From positions 1-64,000 of the forward strand of contig JAILBG010000107.1 in the NCBI GenBank assembly GCA_024681215.1: DNA of 64,000 nt, written 5' to 3'. The position numbers and the translations under genes are program-made. Below the pieces are notes generated by a model. It made no database searches, was not told the DNA's origin, and saw only the letters and a list, made by a program, of their open reading frames with translations. Below are positions 9,378-18,074 of this stretch, in pieces; positions within the stretch are counted from its first letter, which is position 1; each line of letters opens with the position of its first letter. The stretch comes from RUG563 sp024681215. GTDB taxonomy: Bacteria; Bacillota; Clostridia; Christensenellales; Aristaeellaceae.

Positions 9378-9418
9378 AGGGGCGTCCTCCTGTGAGAGAA
9401 ATAAAATTCCAACAATAA

Positions 9419-9447
9419 ATTATACCATCGCGGCGCGGCTTTGTCCA
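9419..9447 (-). promoter_or_regulatory. Candidate sigma-A promoter of the radical SAM-to-mutL operon
   Basis: Read on the minus strand this is TGGACA, 17 bases, TATAAT. It lies about 40 bases upstream of the TTG start of the first gene and faces away from the iscS promoter. Confidence 0.7.
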
Positions 9448-9500
9448 TCCCCGGCGGGCATAAAAAGGGGCGGGCGCGGGGCGGATTTTTCCGCCGCGTA

Positions 9501-9529
9501 TTGACATTCCCGCCGCGGCGTGGTATTCT
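9501..9529 (+). promoter_or_regulatory. Candidate sigma-A promoter of iscS
   Basis: A perfect -35 box TTGACA is followed after 17 bases by TATTCT. The predicted transcript starts near 9536, about 70 bases before the iscS ATG. Confidence 0.75.
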
Positions 9530-9540
9530 TTCTGACGGAA

Positions 9541-9565
9541 AATCCTATTGGATAGGTAGGAAATT
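9541..9565. promoter_or_regulatory. Palindromic operator candidate at the iscS start site
   Basis: CCTAT-TGG-ATAGG forms a 5-base inverted repeat, and a wider imperfect symmetry (AATCCTA ... TAGGAAATT) surrounds it. It begins just downstream of the -10 box, where a repressor would block transcription. Rrf2-family regulators (IscR, CymR) control iscS operons in Firmicutes and bind AT-rich sites with CCTA/TAGG-like half-sites, so such a regulator is a reasonable guess. No Rrf2 gene lies in the window. Confidence 0.45.
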
Positions 9566-9608
9566 CGGGCGCAGCCCGGGACCGCTTTTCACAAAGGAGA
9601 TACACGCA

Positions 9609-10787
9609 ATGGACCGGATCTACATGGACAACGCAGCCACCACCGCCGTATGCCCGGAGGCCCTTTCCGCCATGCTGCCCTGCTTCGGGGAAGTATTCGG
9701 CAACGCCAGCAGCATCCACGGGGACGGGCGGAAGGCGCGGAAATATCTGGAGGACGCCCGGAAAACGGTGGCCACCTGCCTGGGGGCGAAGCCCCAGGAG
9801 ATTTATTTCACCTCCGGCGGCACGGAAAGCGACAACTGGGCCGTCAAGGGCGCGGCCTTCGCCAACCGGAGCAGGGGCAATCACATCGTCACAACGCAGA
9901 TCGAGCACCACGCGGTGCTGCATACCTGCCAGTGGCTGGAAAAGCAGGGCTTTGAGGTGACGTACCTGCCGGTGGACGAATACGGCCTGGTGGATCCCGG
10001 GGCCGTGGAAGAAGCGATCACGGACAAAACGATCCTGATTTCCGTGATGGCGGCCAACAACGAGATCGGCACCCTGGAGCCGGTGGCGGAGATCGGGAAG
10101 ATCGCCAAAGCCCGCCGCATCCTGTTCCATACCGACGCCGTACAGGCCGTGGGGGCCGTGCCGGTGGACGTGGACGCGTGGAACGCGGACCTGCTTTCCC
10201 TGTCCGGCCATAAATTCCACGGGCCCAAGGGCATCGGCGCCCTGTATGTCCGCACGGGATCCAGGGTGGATACCTTCCTGCACGGCGGGGCCCAGGAACG
10301 GGGCCGGCGCGCGTCCACGGAAAACCTGCCCGGGGCCGCGGGCATGGCGGCGGCGCTGAAAAAGGCCGTGGAAAACCTGGAAGAAAACGGCATGAAAATG
10401 ATTTATCTCCGGGACAAAATGATCCGCGGCATCCTGGACAGCGTCCCGTACGCCCGGCTGAACGGGCATCCCCTGGTGCGTCTGCCGGGGAATGTGAACG
10501 TATCCATTCCCTATGTGGAAGGGGAGGCGCTGCTTCTGCGGCTGGATCTTTCGGGGGTGTCCGCCTCCTCCGGCTCCGCCTGCACCAGCGGGTCCCTGGA
10601 TCCCAGCCACGTGCTCCTGGCCATCGGCCTTCCCCACGAGATCGCTCACGGCAGCCTGCGGCTGACGCTGACGGACACCAGCACGGAGGAGGAAGTGGAC
10701 GAGGTGCTGCGCCTGCTGCCGCCCATCGTGGAAACGCTGCGGGGCATGTCGCCCATGTACGACGATTTTTTGAAAGGGCAGGAATGA
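9609..10787 (+). CDS. iscS: Cysteine desulfurase, NifS/IscS type
   Basis: This 392-residue PLP enzyme removes sulfur from cysteine and passes it as a persulfide for Fe-S cluster and thio-cofactor assembly. The start MDRIYMDNAATT is typical. The PLP-binding lysine is in SGHKFHGPKG (near residue 202) and the persulfide cysteine is in SSGSACTSGS (near residue 325). AAAGGAGA precedes the ATG. iscU follows after 62 bases, so the pair forms an ISC/NIF-like minimal module in which IscU receives the sulfur. Confidence 0.97.
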   Translation: MDRIYMDNAATTAVCPEALSAMLPCFGEVFGNASSIHGDGRKARKYLEDARKTVATCLGAKPQEIYFTSGGTESDNWAVKGAAFANRSRGNHIVTTQIEHHAVLHTCQWLEKQGFEVTYLPVDEYGLVDPGAVEEAITDKTILISVMAANNEIGTLEPVAEIGKIAKARRILFHTDAVQAVGAVPVDVDAWNADLLSLSGHKFHGPKGIGALYVRTGSRVDTFLHGGAQERGRRASTENLPGAAGMAAALKKAVENLEENGMKMIYLRDKMIRGILDSVPYARLNGHPLVRLPGNVNVSIPYVEGEALLLRLDLSGVSASSGSACTSGSLDPSHVLLAIGLPHEIAHGSLRLTLTDTSTEEEVDEVLRLLPPIVETLRGMSPMYDDFLKGQE

Positions 10788-10849
10788 GCCTGACACCGGA
10801 ATTGTAAACAAACGGCCCGGAAAATGAAGAACAGGAAGGAAAAGCGGCT

Positions 10850-11233
10850 ATGTACAGCGAAAAAGTAATGGATCATTTCGCCCACCCCCGGAACGTGGGC
10901 GAGATCGAGAACGCCGACGGCGTAGGCACCGTGGGCAACGCCAAATGCGGCGATATCATGCGGATGTATCTGAAGGTGGAGAACGGGATCATCCAGGATG
11001 TGAAATTCAAGACCTTCGGCTGCGGCGCGGCCATCGCCACCTCCTCCATGGCCACGGAAATGGTGAAGGGCAAGACGCTCAAGGAAGCCCTGGCCCTGAC
11101 CAACAAAGCCGTGATGGAGGCCCTGGACGGGCTGCCGCCGGTGAAGGTGCACTGCTCCCTGCTGGCGGAGGAGGCCATTCACGCGGCGGTGGAGGACTAT
11201 CTGAAAAACCACCCGGAGGAAAGGATCGACTGA
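10850..11233 (+). CDS. iscU: Fe-S cluster assembly scaffold IscU/NifU N-terminal type
   Basis: A 127-residue scaffold protein on which Fe-S clusters are built before transfer. The ligand residues are in place: Cys33 with Asp35 (NAKCGD), Cys58 (TFGCGAA) and a third Cys near residue 101 (VHCSLL). It begins with MYSEKVMDHFAHPRNVGEI, typical of the clostridial NifU-like IscU. It follows iscS and precedes hflX by 28 bases, with AAAGGAG for hflX in the gap, so all three may be co-transcribed. Confidence 0.96.
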   Translation: MYSEKVMDHFAHPRNVGEIENADGVGTVGNAKCGDIMRMYLKVENGIIQDVKFKTFGCGAAIATSSMATEMVKGKTLKEALALTNKAVMEALDGLPPVKVHCSLLAEEAIHAAVEDYLKNHPEERID

Positions 11234-11261
11234 GCTTCTTCCGGCGTGGAAAGGAGATACC

Positions 11262-13046
11262 ATGCCGGACGTACACGGGAACCTCCAGGGGATCCGGGAC
11301 AGCGAAATCAGCGAACTGAAAGTGCTGTACGACTGCCCCTTTGAATGGAATGAATTTGCGCCGCGCGGGCTGCTGACGGAGCTCGCGCGGCATTCGTGCG
11401 CTTTGAACCGGGAAATCGCGGTGTATGTGAGCCGGGACGGAGACGTATTGGACGTGACGGTGGGGGATATCGACAACGTGCCGCTCAAGGACCTGCACCT
11501 GCGCCGCAACAGCCGCCGGCTGTCCTGCGTGCGCTGCATCCACACCCATCCCGGCGGATCGCCGCGGCTGAGCGACGTGGACATCGCGGCCCTGCGGTCC
11601 TTGATGCTGGACAGCATGTGCGCCGTGGGCGTGGATGAAAATGGCAGGATCACCGGGGTCAGCGCCGCGTTCCTGACGGAAAAGAAGGCCGGCGTCCCCG
11701 GGGTGGAGGAAACGGAGATCTATCCCCTGAATAAACTGCCCCAGGAAAAATGGATGGAGGAGATCCGCATTTCCGACGGGCGGGTCATGCAGGGGGAGGA
11801 CGCCGAGGGCGCGGAGGCGCCGGAAAGGGCGCTGCTGGTGGGGATCGATACGGAAAAATCCCTGGACGAGCTGGCCGCCCTGGCCGAATCCGCCGGCGCC
11901 GCGGTGGTGGGGCGCAGCTTCCAGAAGCGGCCCAGGCCGGACACCGCCACCTTCGTGGGCAGCGGAAAGGCCCAGGAACTGCAGCTGGACGCCCAGGCGC
12001 TGGAGGCGGACGTGGTGATCTTCGACGACGAGCTCACCGGGGCCCAGACGCGGAACCTGGAGGAGATCATCGGCGTCAAGGTGATCGACCGGACCACCCT
12101 GATCCTGGATATCTTCGCCCAGCGGGCAAAATCCGGCGAGGGCAAGCTGCAGGTGCAGCTGGCTCAGCTCAAATACCGCGCCGGGCGGCTCCTGGGCCAG
12201 GGGCTGATCCTCTCCCGTCTGGGGGGCGGCATCGGCACCCGGGGCCCCGGCGAAACCAAATTGGAAATCGACCGGCGGCGGATCCGGGAGCAGATCACCC
12301 AGCTGAAAAAGGAATTGGACGAGCTCCGGCGGCAGCGGCAGCTGCGGCGAAAGAACCGGGAGAAGAACGCCGTTCCGGTGGCGGCCCTGGTGGGCTATAC
12401 CAACACCGGGAAATCCACCCTGCTCAACGCCTTTACCGGGGCGGGGGTCTACGCGGAAAACAAGCTGTTCGCCACCCTGGACGCCGTGAGCCGCCGGGTG
12501 GAGATGTCCGGCGGCGGGGAATACCTGCTGGTGGACACGGTGGGCTTTATCAGCAAGCTGCCCCACGATCTGGTGGAGGCCTTCAAATCCACCCTGGAGG
12601 AAGCGGCCCTGGCGGATCTTCTGATCATCGTTTCCGACGCGTCCAGCCCGGACATGCTGTTCCAGCACAAGGTGGTGGAGGAGGTGCTCTCCCAGATCGG
12701 GGCGGACACCCAGCCCAGGATCGACGTGATGAACAAGTGCGATCTGTGGGAGCAGGCGGACGAACTGCAGACCACCCTGGTGCCCGGGGCGATCCACATT
12801 TCCGCCCGCACCGGCATGGGGCTGGACGCGCTGAACGCCGCCATCGCCAGGGAAATCCGGAATACGAAGCAGAAAATGACGCTGCTGATCCCCTTTGCGC
12901 AGCACGGCGTGGTGAACGAGGTGCGCAAGCGCGGCCGGGTGCTGGAGGAAAAATACGAGGACGAGGGCACCCGGGTGACGGTGATGCTGCCCCTGGACGC
13001 CGCCGGGCAGCTGGCGGCCAAATATCCGGACATGATCCGGGACTGA
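11262..13046 (+). CDS. hflX: GTPase HflX with N-terminal JAMM-like domain
   Basis: HflX is a ribosome-binding GTPase that splits stalled or heat-damaged 70S ribosomes. The C-terminal two thirds are canonical: the HflX glycine-rich domain (LGGGIGTRGPGETKLE), a basic coiled coil, then the G domain with GYTNTGKST (near residue 378), VDTVGF and NKCD. The first 180 residues are the extension seen in clostridial HflX proteins. It contains HTHPGGSPRLSDVD, which fits the JAMM/MPN+ signature H-x-H-P-x6-S-x-x-D (His94, His96, Ser104, Asp107), with Glu51 as a possible upstream acid. Length is 594 residues against about 420 for the short bacterial form. Confidence 0.95.
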   Translation: MPDVHGNLQGIRDSEISELKVLYDCPFEWNEFAPRGLLTELARHSCALNREIAVYVSRDGDVLDVTVGDIDNVPLKDLHLRRNSRRLSCVRCIHTHPGGSPRLSDVDIAALRSLMLDSMCAVGVDENGRITGVSAAFLTEKKAGVPGVEETEIYPLNKLPQEKWMEEIRISDGRVMQGEDAEGAEAPERALLVGIDTEKSLDELAALAESAGAAVVGRSFQKRPRPDTATFVGSGKAQELQLDAQALEADVVIFDDELTGAQTRNLEEIIGVKVIDRTTLILDIFAQRAKSGEGKLQVQLAQLKYRAGRLLGQGLILSRLGGGIGTRGPGETKLEIDRRRIREQITQLKKELDELRRQRQLRRKNREKNAVPVAALVGYTNTGKSTLLNAFTGAGVYAENKLFATLDAVSRRVEMSGGGEYLLVDTVGFISKLPHDLVEAFKSTLEEAALADLLIIVSDASSPDMLFQHKVVEEVLSQIGADTQPRIDVMNKCDLWEQADELQTTLVPGAIHISARTGMGLDALNAAIAREIRNTKQKMTLLIPFAQHGVVNEVRKRGRVLEEKYEDEGTRVTVMLPLDAAGQLAAKYPDMIRD

Positions 13047-13059
13047 AAAAGGAGCATTC

Positions 13060-13734
13060 ATGGCGGCGAAGCTGTTGGCGCTGCTGCTGGCCCTGATGGC
13101 GCTGGGGGACGGCGCCCTGGAGCGGTATGCGGACGAAATGAGCCTGGGGGGCAATCTGTTCCTGGTGAACAGAACGTATTCCGTCGCCCGGGATTACGTG
13201 CCCCGGGACCTGACGGCGCCCAGGGTGCAGGGCGGCGGAGAAGCCACCATGATGCGCCGGGAAGCCGCGGAGGCGCTGGAGGCCATGTTCGCGGCGGCCC
13301 GGGACGAGGCGGGATATACGCTGGTGGCCGTATCCGGCTACCGCAGCTACGGCCGCCAGGCCGCCATCCACGAAAGAAAAGTGAAAGCCGTGGGGAAGAA
13401 GGCGGCGCTGCGGGTATCGGCCCCGCCGGGCTGCAGCGAGCATCAGCTAGGCCTGGCGATGGACCTGGGATGCAAGGGGCATACGGAGCTCACGGCGGCC
13501 TTCGGCAGAACGGCGGAGGGCGCATGGGTGCGGGACAACTGCTGGCGTTTCGGCTTCATCGTCCGCTATCAGGCGGAATGGGAGTCCGTCACGGGCTATG
13601 CGGACGAACCCTGGCACATCCGGTACGTGGGCCGGGAACACGCGCAAAGGATCCATGAAATGGAGATCCCTTTGGAATACTATGTTTTTCAGCTGCGGGA
13701 AGCGCAGCTTGCGTACCTGAGCGAGATGGAATGA
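13060..13734 (+). CDS. VanY-type D-alanyl-D-alanine carboxypeptidase (first of a pair)
   Basis: A zinc carboxypeptidase of the VanY/DdcY family that trims the terminal D-Ala from peptidoglycan stem peptides. The motifs SGYRSY, SEHQLGLAMDL (His and Asp zinc ligands) and EPWHIRYVG (catalytic Glu and zinc His) are present in order. A hydrophobic N-terminus (about residues 4-16) suggests export, though it is short with a weak cleavage site. It follows hflX by 13 bases with AAGGAG in between and overlaps the next vanY-like gene, so the two are translated together. Confidence 0.9.
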   Translation: MAAKLLALLLALMALGDGALERYADEMSLGGNLFLVNRTYSVARDYVPRDLTAPRVQGGGEATMMRREAAEALEAMFAAARDEAGYTLVAVSGYRSYGRQAAIHERKVKAVGKKAALRVSAPPGCSEHQLGLAMDLGCKGHTELTAAFGRTAEGAWVRDNCWRFGFIVRYQAEWESVTGYADEPWHIRYVGREHAQRIHEMEIPLEYYVFQLREAQLAYLSEME

Positions 13735-14540
13735 ATGCAATGCGCAGACTGATGACGCTTTTCCTGGCGGCGGCCCTGCTGATGCCGCTTCTGGCAGTAG
13801 CGGAGGGCATGCCGGCATGGGAATATCCCTTGGCCCCGGAGATCCTTCGGGACGTGGACCAGTACCTGGCCCTCACCAACCGGAAAACCCTGCTGGATAA
13901 AAAATACGTGCCGGAGGATCTGGTGAAGGTGACGGTAAGGAGCACCGTGGACGATCCCCTGCGCAGGGAGGCCAACGCCGCCCTGACGGAAATGTTCCTG
14001 GCGGCGGAGGAAGCGGGATACACGCTGTACGTGAAATCCGGCTACCGCAGCTACCAGACCCAGCGCACCATGTACAACAACCGGCTGGAAAAGAACCACG
14101 GCCGGGACGACGGCCTGGTGGCCTATCCCGGCTCCAGCGACCATCAGACCGGCCTGGGCGTGGACATCCTCAACTACGAATGGACCCAGAAGGACGGCAT
14201 GAACAGCAAATTTGCCGCCACCCAGGAGGCCCAGTGGATGGACGCCCACTGCCAGGAGTACGGCTTCATCCTGCGTTACATGGAAGATAAAGAAGATGTA
14301 ACCGGCATAAAATTCGAGCCCTGGCATTTCCGCTACGTGGGCCGGGAAGCCGCCGCTTACATCATGGAAAACCATCTTTCCCTGGAGGAATTCACGGAGG
14401 AATGGCAGGCGTACCTGGCCGGCTGGGAAGCGGCGGGCGGGGATTTCCTGCGCCTGCTGCACGACCGCGCCCGGCTCAACCCCGTGACGGTGATCGGCGT
14501 GGGGGACGACGGGGAAGAGGAGCTTTCGATTTACTACTGA
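13731..14540 (+). CDS. VanY-type D-alanyl-D-alanine carboxypeptidase (second of a pair)
   Basis: A 269-residue relative of the upstream gene with a clearer signal peptide (hydrophobic residues 7-22, ending AVA). The catalytic series SGYRSY, SSDHQTGLGVDI and EPWHFRYVG is intact. It differs from its neighbour by a longer C-terminal tail (about 45 residues after the core). The ATG overlaps the previous stop as ATGA; a second ATG three codons in is also possible. The pair looks like an old tandem duplication. Whether the two act on different substrates cannot be read from the sequence. Confidence 0.9.
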   Translation: MNAMRRLMTLFLAAALLMPLLAVAEGMPAWEYPLAPEILRDVDQYLALTNRKTLLDKKYVPEDLVKVTVRSTVDDPLRREANAALTEMFLAAEEAGYTLYVKSGYRSYQTQRTMYNNRLEKNHGRDDGLVAYPGSSDHQTGLGVDILNYEWTQKDGMNSKFAATQEAQWMDAHCQEYGFILRYMEDKEDVTGIKFEPWHFRYVGREAAAYIMENHLSLEEFTEEWQAYLAGWEAAGGDFLRLLHDRARLNPVTVIGVGDDGEEELSIYY

Positions 14541-14557
14541 TACGGGAGTGAGCACAG

Positions 14558-15676
14558 GTGCTGTCGCTGCGGGAAAAACTGAATGCGGCGGCCCCACGGA
14601 AAGCGGAGCCGGAAAAGGCGCGGGCGCAGGACTGCCTGATCAGGGAATTCAGCGTGCCGCTGTGTTCGTTTGCCCTGGCGGAGGAAATCTGCGCCGAATC
14701 CCTCCGGCTCATCCAGGGCGGGGAAATGCCCGCATGCCGCCGGGAGGACATTTTGTTCCTGGATACGGAAACCACGGGCCTGAGCCACGGGGCGGGCACG
14801 GTGGCGTTCCTGGTGGGGATGGGCTTTTTTACGGACGCGGGCTTTACCGTGCGCCAGTACCTGATGCGGGATTACGACGAGGAAATCTTCTTGCTGCAGC
14901 ACGCGGCGGAGGAGATCCGGAACAAAAAAATGCTGTGCACCTTCAACGGCGCCACCTTCGATCTGCCGCTGCTGGAGGCGCGGTTCATCCTGCACAGGAT
15001 GCGCTCCGCCCTGCCCGCCCGGCCCCACCTGGATCTGCTGCCCGCCAGCCGCCGGGTGTGGAAGCTGCGGCTGAAGAAATGCAATCTTACCAGCCTGGAA
15101 GCGGCGGTGCTGGGCGCGGAGCGGGTGGACGATCTGCCGGGGGCGCTGGTGCCGGAAAGGTATTTCCGCTTTCTGGAAAGCGGGGATTTTTCCGTGCTGG
15201 AGGACGTGCTGGAGCACAACGGCCAGGACATCGTATCCCTGGCGCATATCCTGGACCGGCTGATCCGCCTGCACGACCGTCCCCTGGAGGAAGCCCGGGA
15301 CGCGGAGGACCTGTACAGCCTGGGGCGGATCTACGAAAAGCGGGGAAAAGCCGAGGGCGCCCGGATGTGCTACCGGGCGGCGGATCGGGGCACGGTATCG
15401 GCCCTGGCCCGGGGAAAAATGGCGGAAAGCTACCGCCGGGCTGGCGAGTGGGACGCGGCGGAAAGTGTCTATCTGCAAATGATTCGGGACCGGCAGGGTG
15501 GCGTTTATCCCCTGGTGGCCATGGCAAAAATCCGGGAGCATAAAAAGAGGGATATCCCTGCCGCCATCGAATATACCCAGCAGGCTATCCAGCGGGCGGC
15601 GGACCGGGACGACGGGGAAATGCAGGCGCTGCAGAAGCGGTTCGCCCGGCTGATGAACAAAGCGAGGAGGAAATGA
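14558..15676 (+). CDS. YprB-like DEDD-family nuclease with TPR-like C-terminus
   Basis: The 372-residue protein resembles Bacillus YprB, a predicted 3'-5' exonuclease of the RNase H-like DEDD superfamily. ILFLDTETTGL gives the first acidic pair (near residue 66), TFNGATFDLPLL the second, and NGQDIVSLAHIL the last acid. From about residue 245 the chain turns into helical TPR-like repeats (LYSLGRIYEKRGKAEGARM). It starts with GTG, 17 bases after the vanY stop. The next gene is itself a TPR protein. The substrate is unknown. Confidence 0.82.
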   Translation: MLSLREKLNAAAPRKAEPEKARAQDCLIREFSVPLCSFALAEEICAESLRLIQGGEMPACRREDILFLDTETTGLSHGAGTVAFLVGMGFFTDAGFTVRQYLMRDYDEEIFLLQHAAEEIRNKKMLCTFNGATFDLPLLEARFILHRMRSALPARPHLDLLPASRRVWKLRLKKCNLTSLEAAVLGAERVDDLPGALVPERYFRFLESGDFSVLEDVLEHNGQDIVSLAHILDRLIRLHDRPLEEARDAEDLYSLGRIYEKRGKAEGARMCYRAADRGTVSALARGKMAESYRRAGEWDAAESVYLQMIRDRQGGVYPLVAMAKIREHKKRDIPAAIEYTQQAIQRAADRDDGEMQALQKRFARLMNKARRK

Positions 15677-15679
15677 AAC

Positions 15680-16381
15680 ATGGGATTTTTGGATGGATTC
15701 AAAGCCCGGAAGGCGCTGATGCTGCACCAGAAGGGGCATCCGGAAGAGGCGCTGCCGGAATATGAAAAGCTGTATGAAAGCGGGTTTGTTTCCGCTGCTT
15801 ATATGCTGCCTTACGCCGTGCTCCTGCTGCGTAAGGGCGGGGAGGAAAACTACCTCAAGGTGAAGGAGATCCTGAAAAAAGCCGAGAAAGCGCCGGATCT
15901 GCGGCCGGACCGGAGGCAGGAGCTGCTGATGGACTACGCCGTGGCCCAGTACAAGCTGGGCGAAATGGAAAAGGCACTGAACCTCCTGGAGGCCAGCCAC
16001 CGCAAATCCCCCTGCGGCATCACCTACCAGGCCCTGGGCTTCCTCTACATCGAAGCCGGGGACAAGGAAAAAGCCCTGAGCTACAACCTGGAAGCGCTGG
16101 AATACGACGACGAGGACCCGGTGGTGCTGGATAATCTGGGGCAGACCTACTACCGCCTGCTGGGCGACAAGGAAAAGGCCAAGGAGTATTTCGACAAGGC
16201 CCACGAAATCAAGGATACCCAGATCGACACGCTGTATTTCCTTTCCCGGTACGATCTGGAGGCAGGGAACAGGGAAGCCGCGCTGGAAAAGCTGAAAACG
16301 GCGGCGGAGGGCCGCTTCTCGCCCCTCAATTACGCCACCAAGGAAATGGTGGAGAAGGAAATCGCCGCGCTGGAAAAATGA
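15680..16381 (+). CDS. Tetratricopeptide-repeat protein
   Basis: A 233-residue, probably cytoplasmic protein made of about five TPR-like helical pairs; the clearest are near residues 95-125, 113-145 and 147-180 (for example GDKEKALSYNLEALEYDDED and GDKEKAKEYFDKAHEI). TPR arrays serve as protein-binding scaffolds. There is no signal peptide or catalytic motif. It starts 3 bases after the YprB-like stop, with AGGAGG overlapping that stop, and is followed by a strong terminator, so the two genes are likely expressed together. Confidence 0.82.
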   Translation: MGFLDGFKARKALMLHQKGHPEEALPEYEKLYESGFVSAAYMLPYAVLLLRKGGEENYLKVKEILKKAEKAPDLRPDRRQELLMDYAVAQYKLGEMEKALNLLEASHRKSPCGITYQALGFLYIEAGDKEKALSYNLEALEYDDEDPVVLDNLGQTYYRLLGDKEKAKEYFDKAHEIKDTQIDTLYFLSRYDLEAGNREAALEKLKTAAEGRFSPLNYATKEMVEKEIAALEK

Positions 16382-16388
16382 GCGCTTA

Positions 16389-16422
16389 CGCGGGGCCGGA
16401 TCAGGCAGCCCCGCGTTTTTTT
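16389..16422 (+). terminator. Rho-independent terminator
   Basis: An 8-base GC stem (CGCGGGGC/GCCCCGCG) with an 11-base loop is followed by seven T. It ends the transcription unit that includes the two vanY genes, the YprB-like gene and the TPR gene. Confidence 0.9.
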
Positions 16423-16498
16423 GAAATTATTTGCTTTTGACTGCAACAAATCAGCGCCTTTGTACGTCAGAATGGATGAAGAAAGGAAGGGGATGCGG

Positions 16499-18073
16499 AT
16501 GCGCAGGCTTTTGACGCTGATCCTGGCGCTGGCGCTTCTGTCGGCGCTGCCGGGAGCGGCCCGGGCGGAATGGCTGGACGAGGACGTGCAGGCAGAATAC
16601 GAGGAATGGTGCTTCCTGGAAGGGGACACCATGACCGTGCGGGAAGGCCTCCGGCTGCTGGGCAGCTATGCGCCGGATTATCTCTATGACCCCGAAAAGG
16701 AAGACTTGGATTTGATCGAGGATCCCGAAGCGGAGAAGCTGTTTGAGGAGAACGAATCGCTGTCGTTTTACTGGGACGAGATCTCCTTCAGCCGCATCCG
16801 TTTGCCCGAAAGCCTGGAGATCATCGGGTCCGAAGCCTTTTCAGGTCTGCATTTCACGGAATTCACCCTGCCCAGGGGACTGAAAAAAGTGTGCTCGTAT
16901 GCGTTCTATGCCTGCCGGTTCGACGTGTTCCGCATCGAGGCGGAGCTGCCCTGGGAGCAGCTGTGGTTCGGGATCACCGACTGTACGGTGAAGGCCTGGG
17001 AGGTGCCGGAGGATCATCCGCTGTATACGGTCATCGACGGCGCGCTGTACACAAGGGACGGGAAAACATTGCTGAATTACCCCAACGGCAGGACGGACGC
17101 CCATTGGGACGTGCCGGCGGGAACGGAGCGGATCGCCCGCTACGCCATCCGGAACGAGTACCTGAAAACGGTTTCCCTGCCCGTGGGGCTGCAGGCGGTG
17201 GAGGATTGGGCGTTCGCCGGCTGTGGCTGGCTGCAGGCCGTCGCGTTTCCCCTGACGGTCAGGGAGATCGGCCGGGACGTCTTTGACGAATGCGTGTCGC
17301 TGGAATTGGTGTCCCTGCCGCAGAGGATGACGGCGGATAAGGACGAAGACGGCTGGTCGGTCTATTATTCGGACGATGCCATATTCCGCGGGGACAACGG
17401 CGATACCTGGATCAGCGGCGATCCCTACGACGAATACGGGGGATATGACGGCAATTACAGGGGCTATTACGACGTCGCCAGGCTGACGGGGGACGGCGAA
17501 ATGGTGCCGCTGTACCGGAACGCCGCGGGCGGGGAAGCCGTGCTGTACCTGCCGGACGGCTATGTGGCGATGGCCATGGAAACCGACGGCGGCCGCTGCA
17601 GGCTGGAAGATCTGCAGATGAACCGCACCCTGGGCTGGGCGCCTCTTGCCAGGGTGCGGCTGATCAGCAATGAAACGCTGTTCCGTTATGCCCGCGGCGC
17701 CCTGCGGCCGGAGGAGGATACGGCTCCGGACCGGGTATGGGAAGAGGAAATTGACCTGCGCGGGCCGTTCGTGATACTGTACTGGGACTATTACTCTGAA
17801 TCCGTGTTTTTGCCCCTCACGGAAACGAAGCTGTACCGGGAGGCGGACGGGCCGGAAGGGGATTACGGCATCGCGGCCTGCGCCGATCCCTACTGGAGCA
17901 TCCCGCTGATGGACGCCCCCGGCGGGGAAGAAACGGAAAAACTGCACTGCGGCGATCAGATAAAGATCCTGGAGGAAAAAGGCGGCTATGTCCGCGTCAG
18001 CACCGGGTTTGCGGAAGGCTGGCTGGCGGCGGAGAACGTAAAGAAAGTACCGAAAACCGAGGAGGGAAAATGA
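16499..18073 (+). CDS. Secreted protein with leucine-rich repeats (BspA-like) and SH3-like C-terminus
   Basis: A 524-residue exported protein. I chose the ATG at 16499 because AGGAAGG lies 8 bases upstream and it yields a clean signal peptide (MRRLLTLILALALLSALPG, cleavage near ARA-EW). Residues about 90-280 carry irregular LRR_5/BspA-type units with the recurring pattern LPxxLxxIGxxAFxxC. The middle is Tyr/Asp-rich. The C-terminus (GGYVRVSTGFAEGWLAAENV) looks like a bacterial SH3 domain, typical of wall binding. No catalytic motif is visible. The following binding-protein gene starts one base after its stop. Function unknown. Confidence 0.8.
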   Translation: MRRLLTLILALALLSALPGAARAEWLDEDVQAEYEEWCFLEGDTMTVREGLRLLGSYAPDYLYDPEKEDLDLIEDPEAEKLFEENESLSFYWDEISFSRIRLPESLEIIGSEAFSGLHFTEFTLPRGLKKVCSYAFYACRFDVFRIEAELPWEQLWFGITDCTVKAWEVPEDHPLYTVIDGALYTRDGKTLLNYPNGRTDAHWDVPAGTERIARYAIRNEYLKTVSLPVGLQAVEDWAFAGCGWLQAVAFPLTVREIGRDVFDECVSLELVSLPQRMTADKDEDGWSVYYSDDAIFRGDNGDTWISGDPYDEYGGYDGNYRGYYDVARLTGDGEMVPLYRNAAGGEAVLYLPDGYVAMAMETDGGRCRLEDLQMNRTLGWAPLARVRLISNETLFRYARGALRPEEDTAPDRVWEEEIDLRGPFVILYWDYYSESVFLPLTETKLYREADGPEGDYGIAACADPYWSIPLMDAPGGEETEKLHCGDQIKILEEKGGYVRVSTGFAEGWLAAENVKKVPKTEEGK

Positions 18074-18074
18074 C

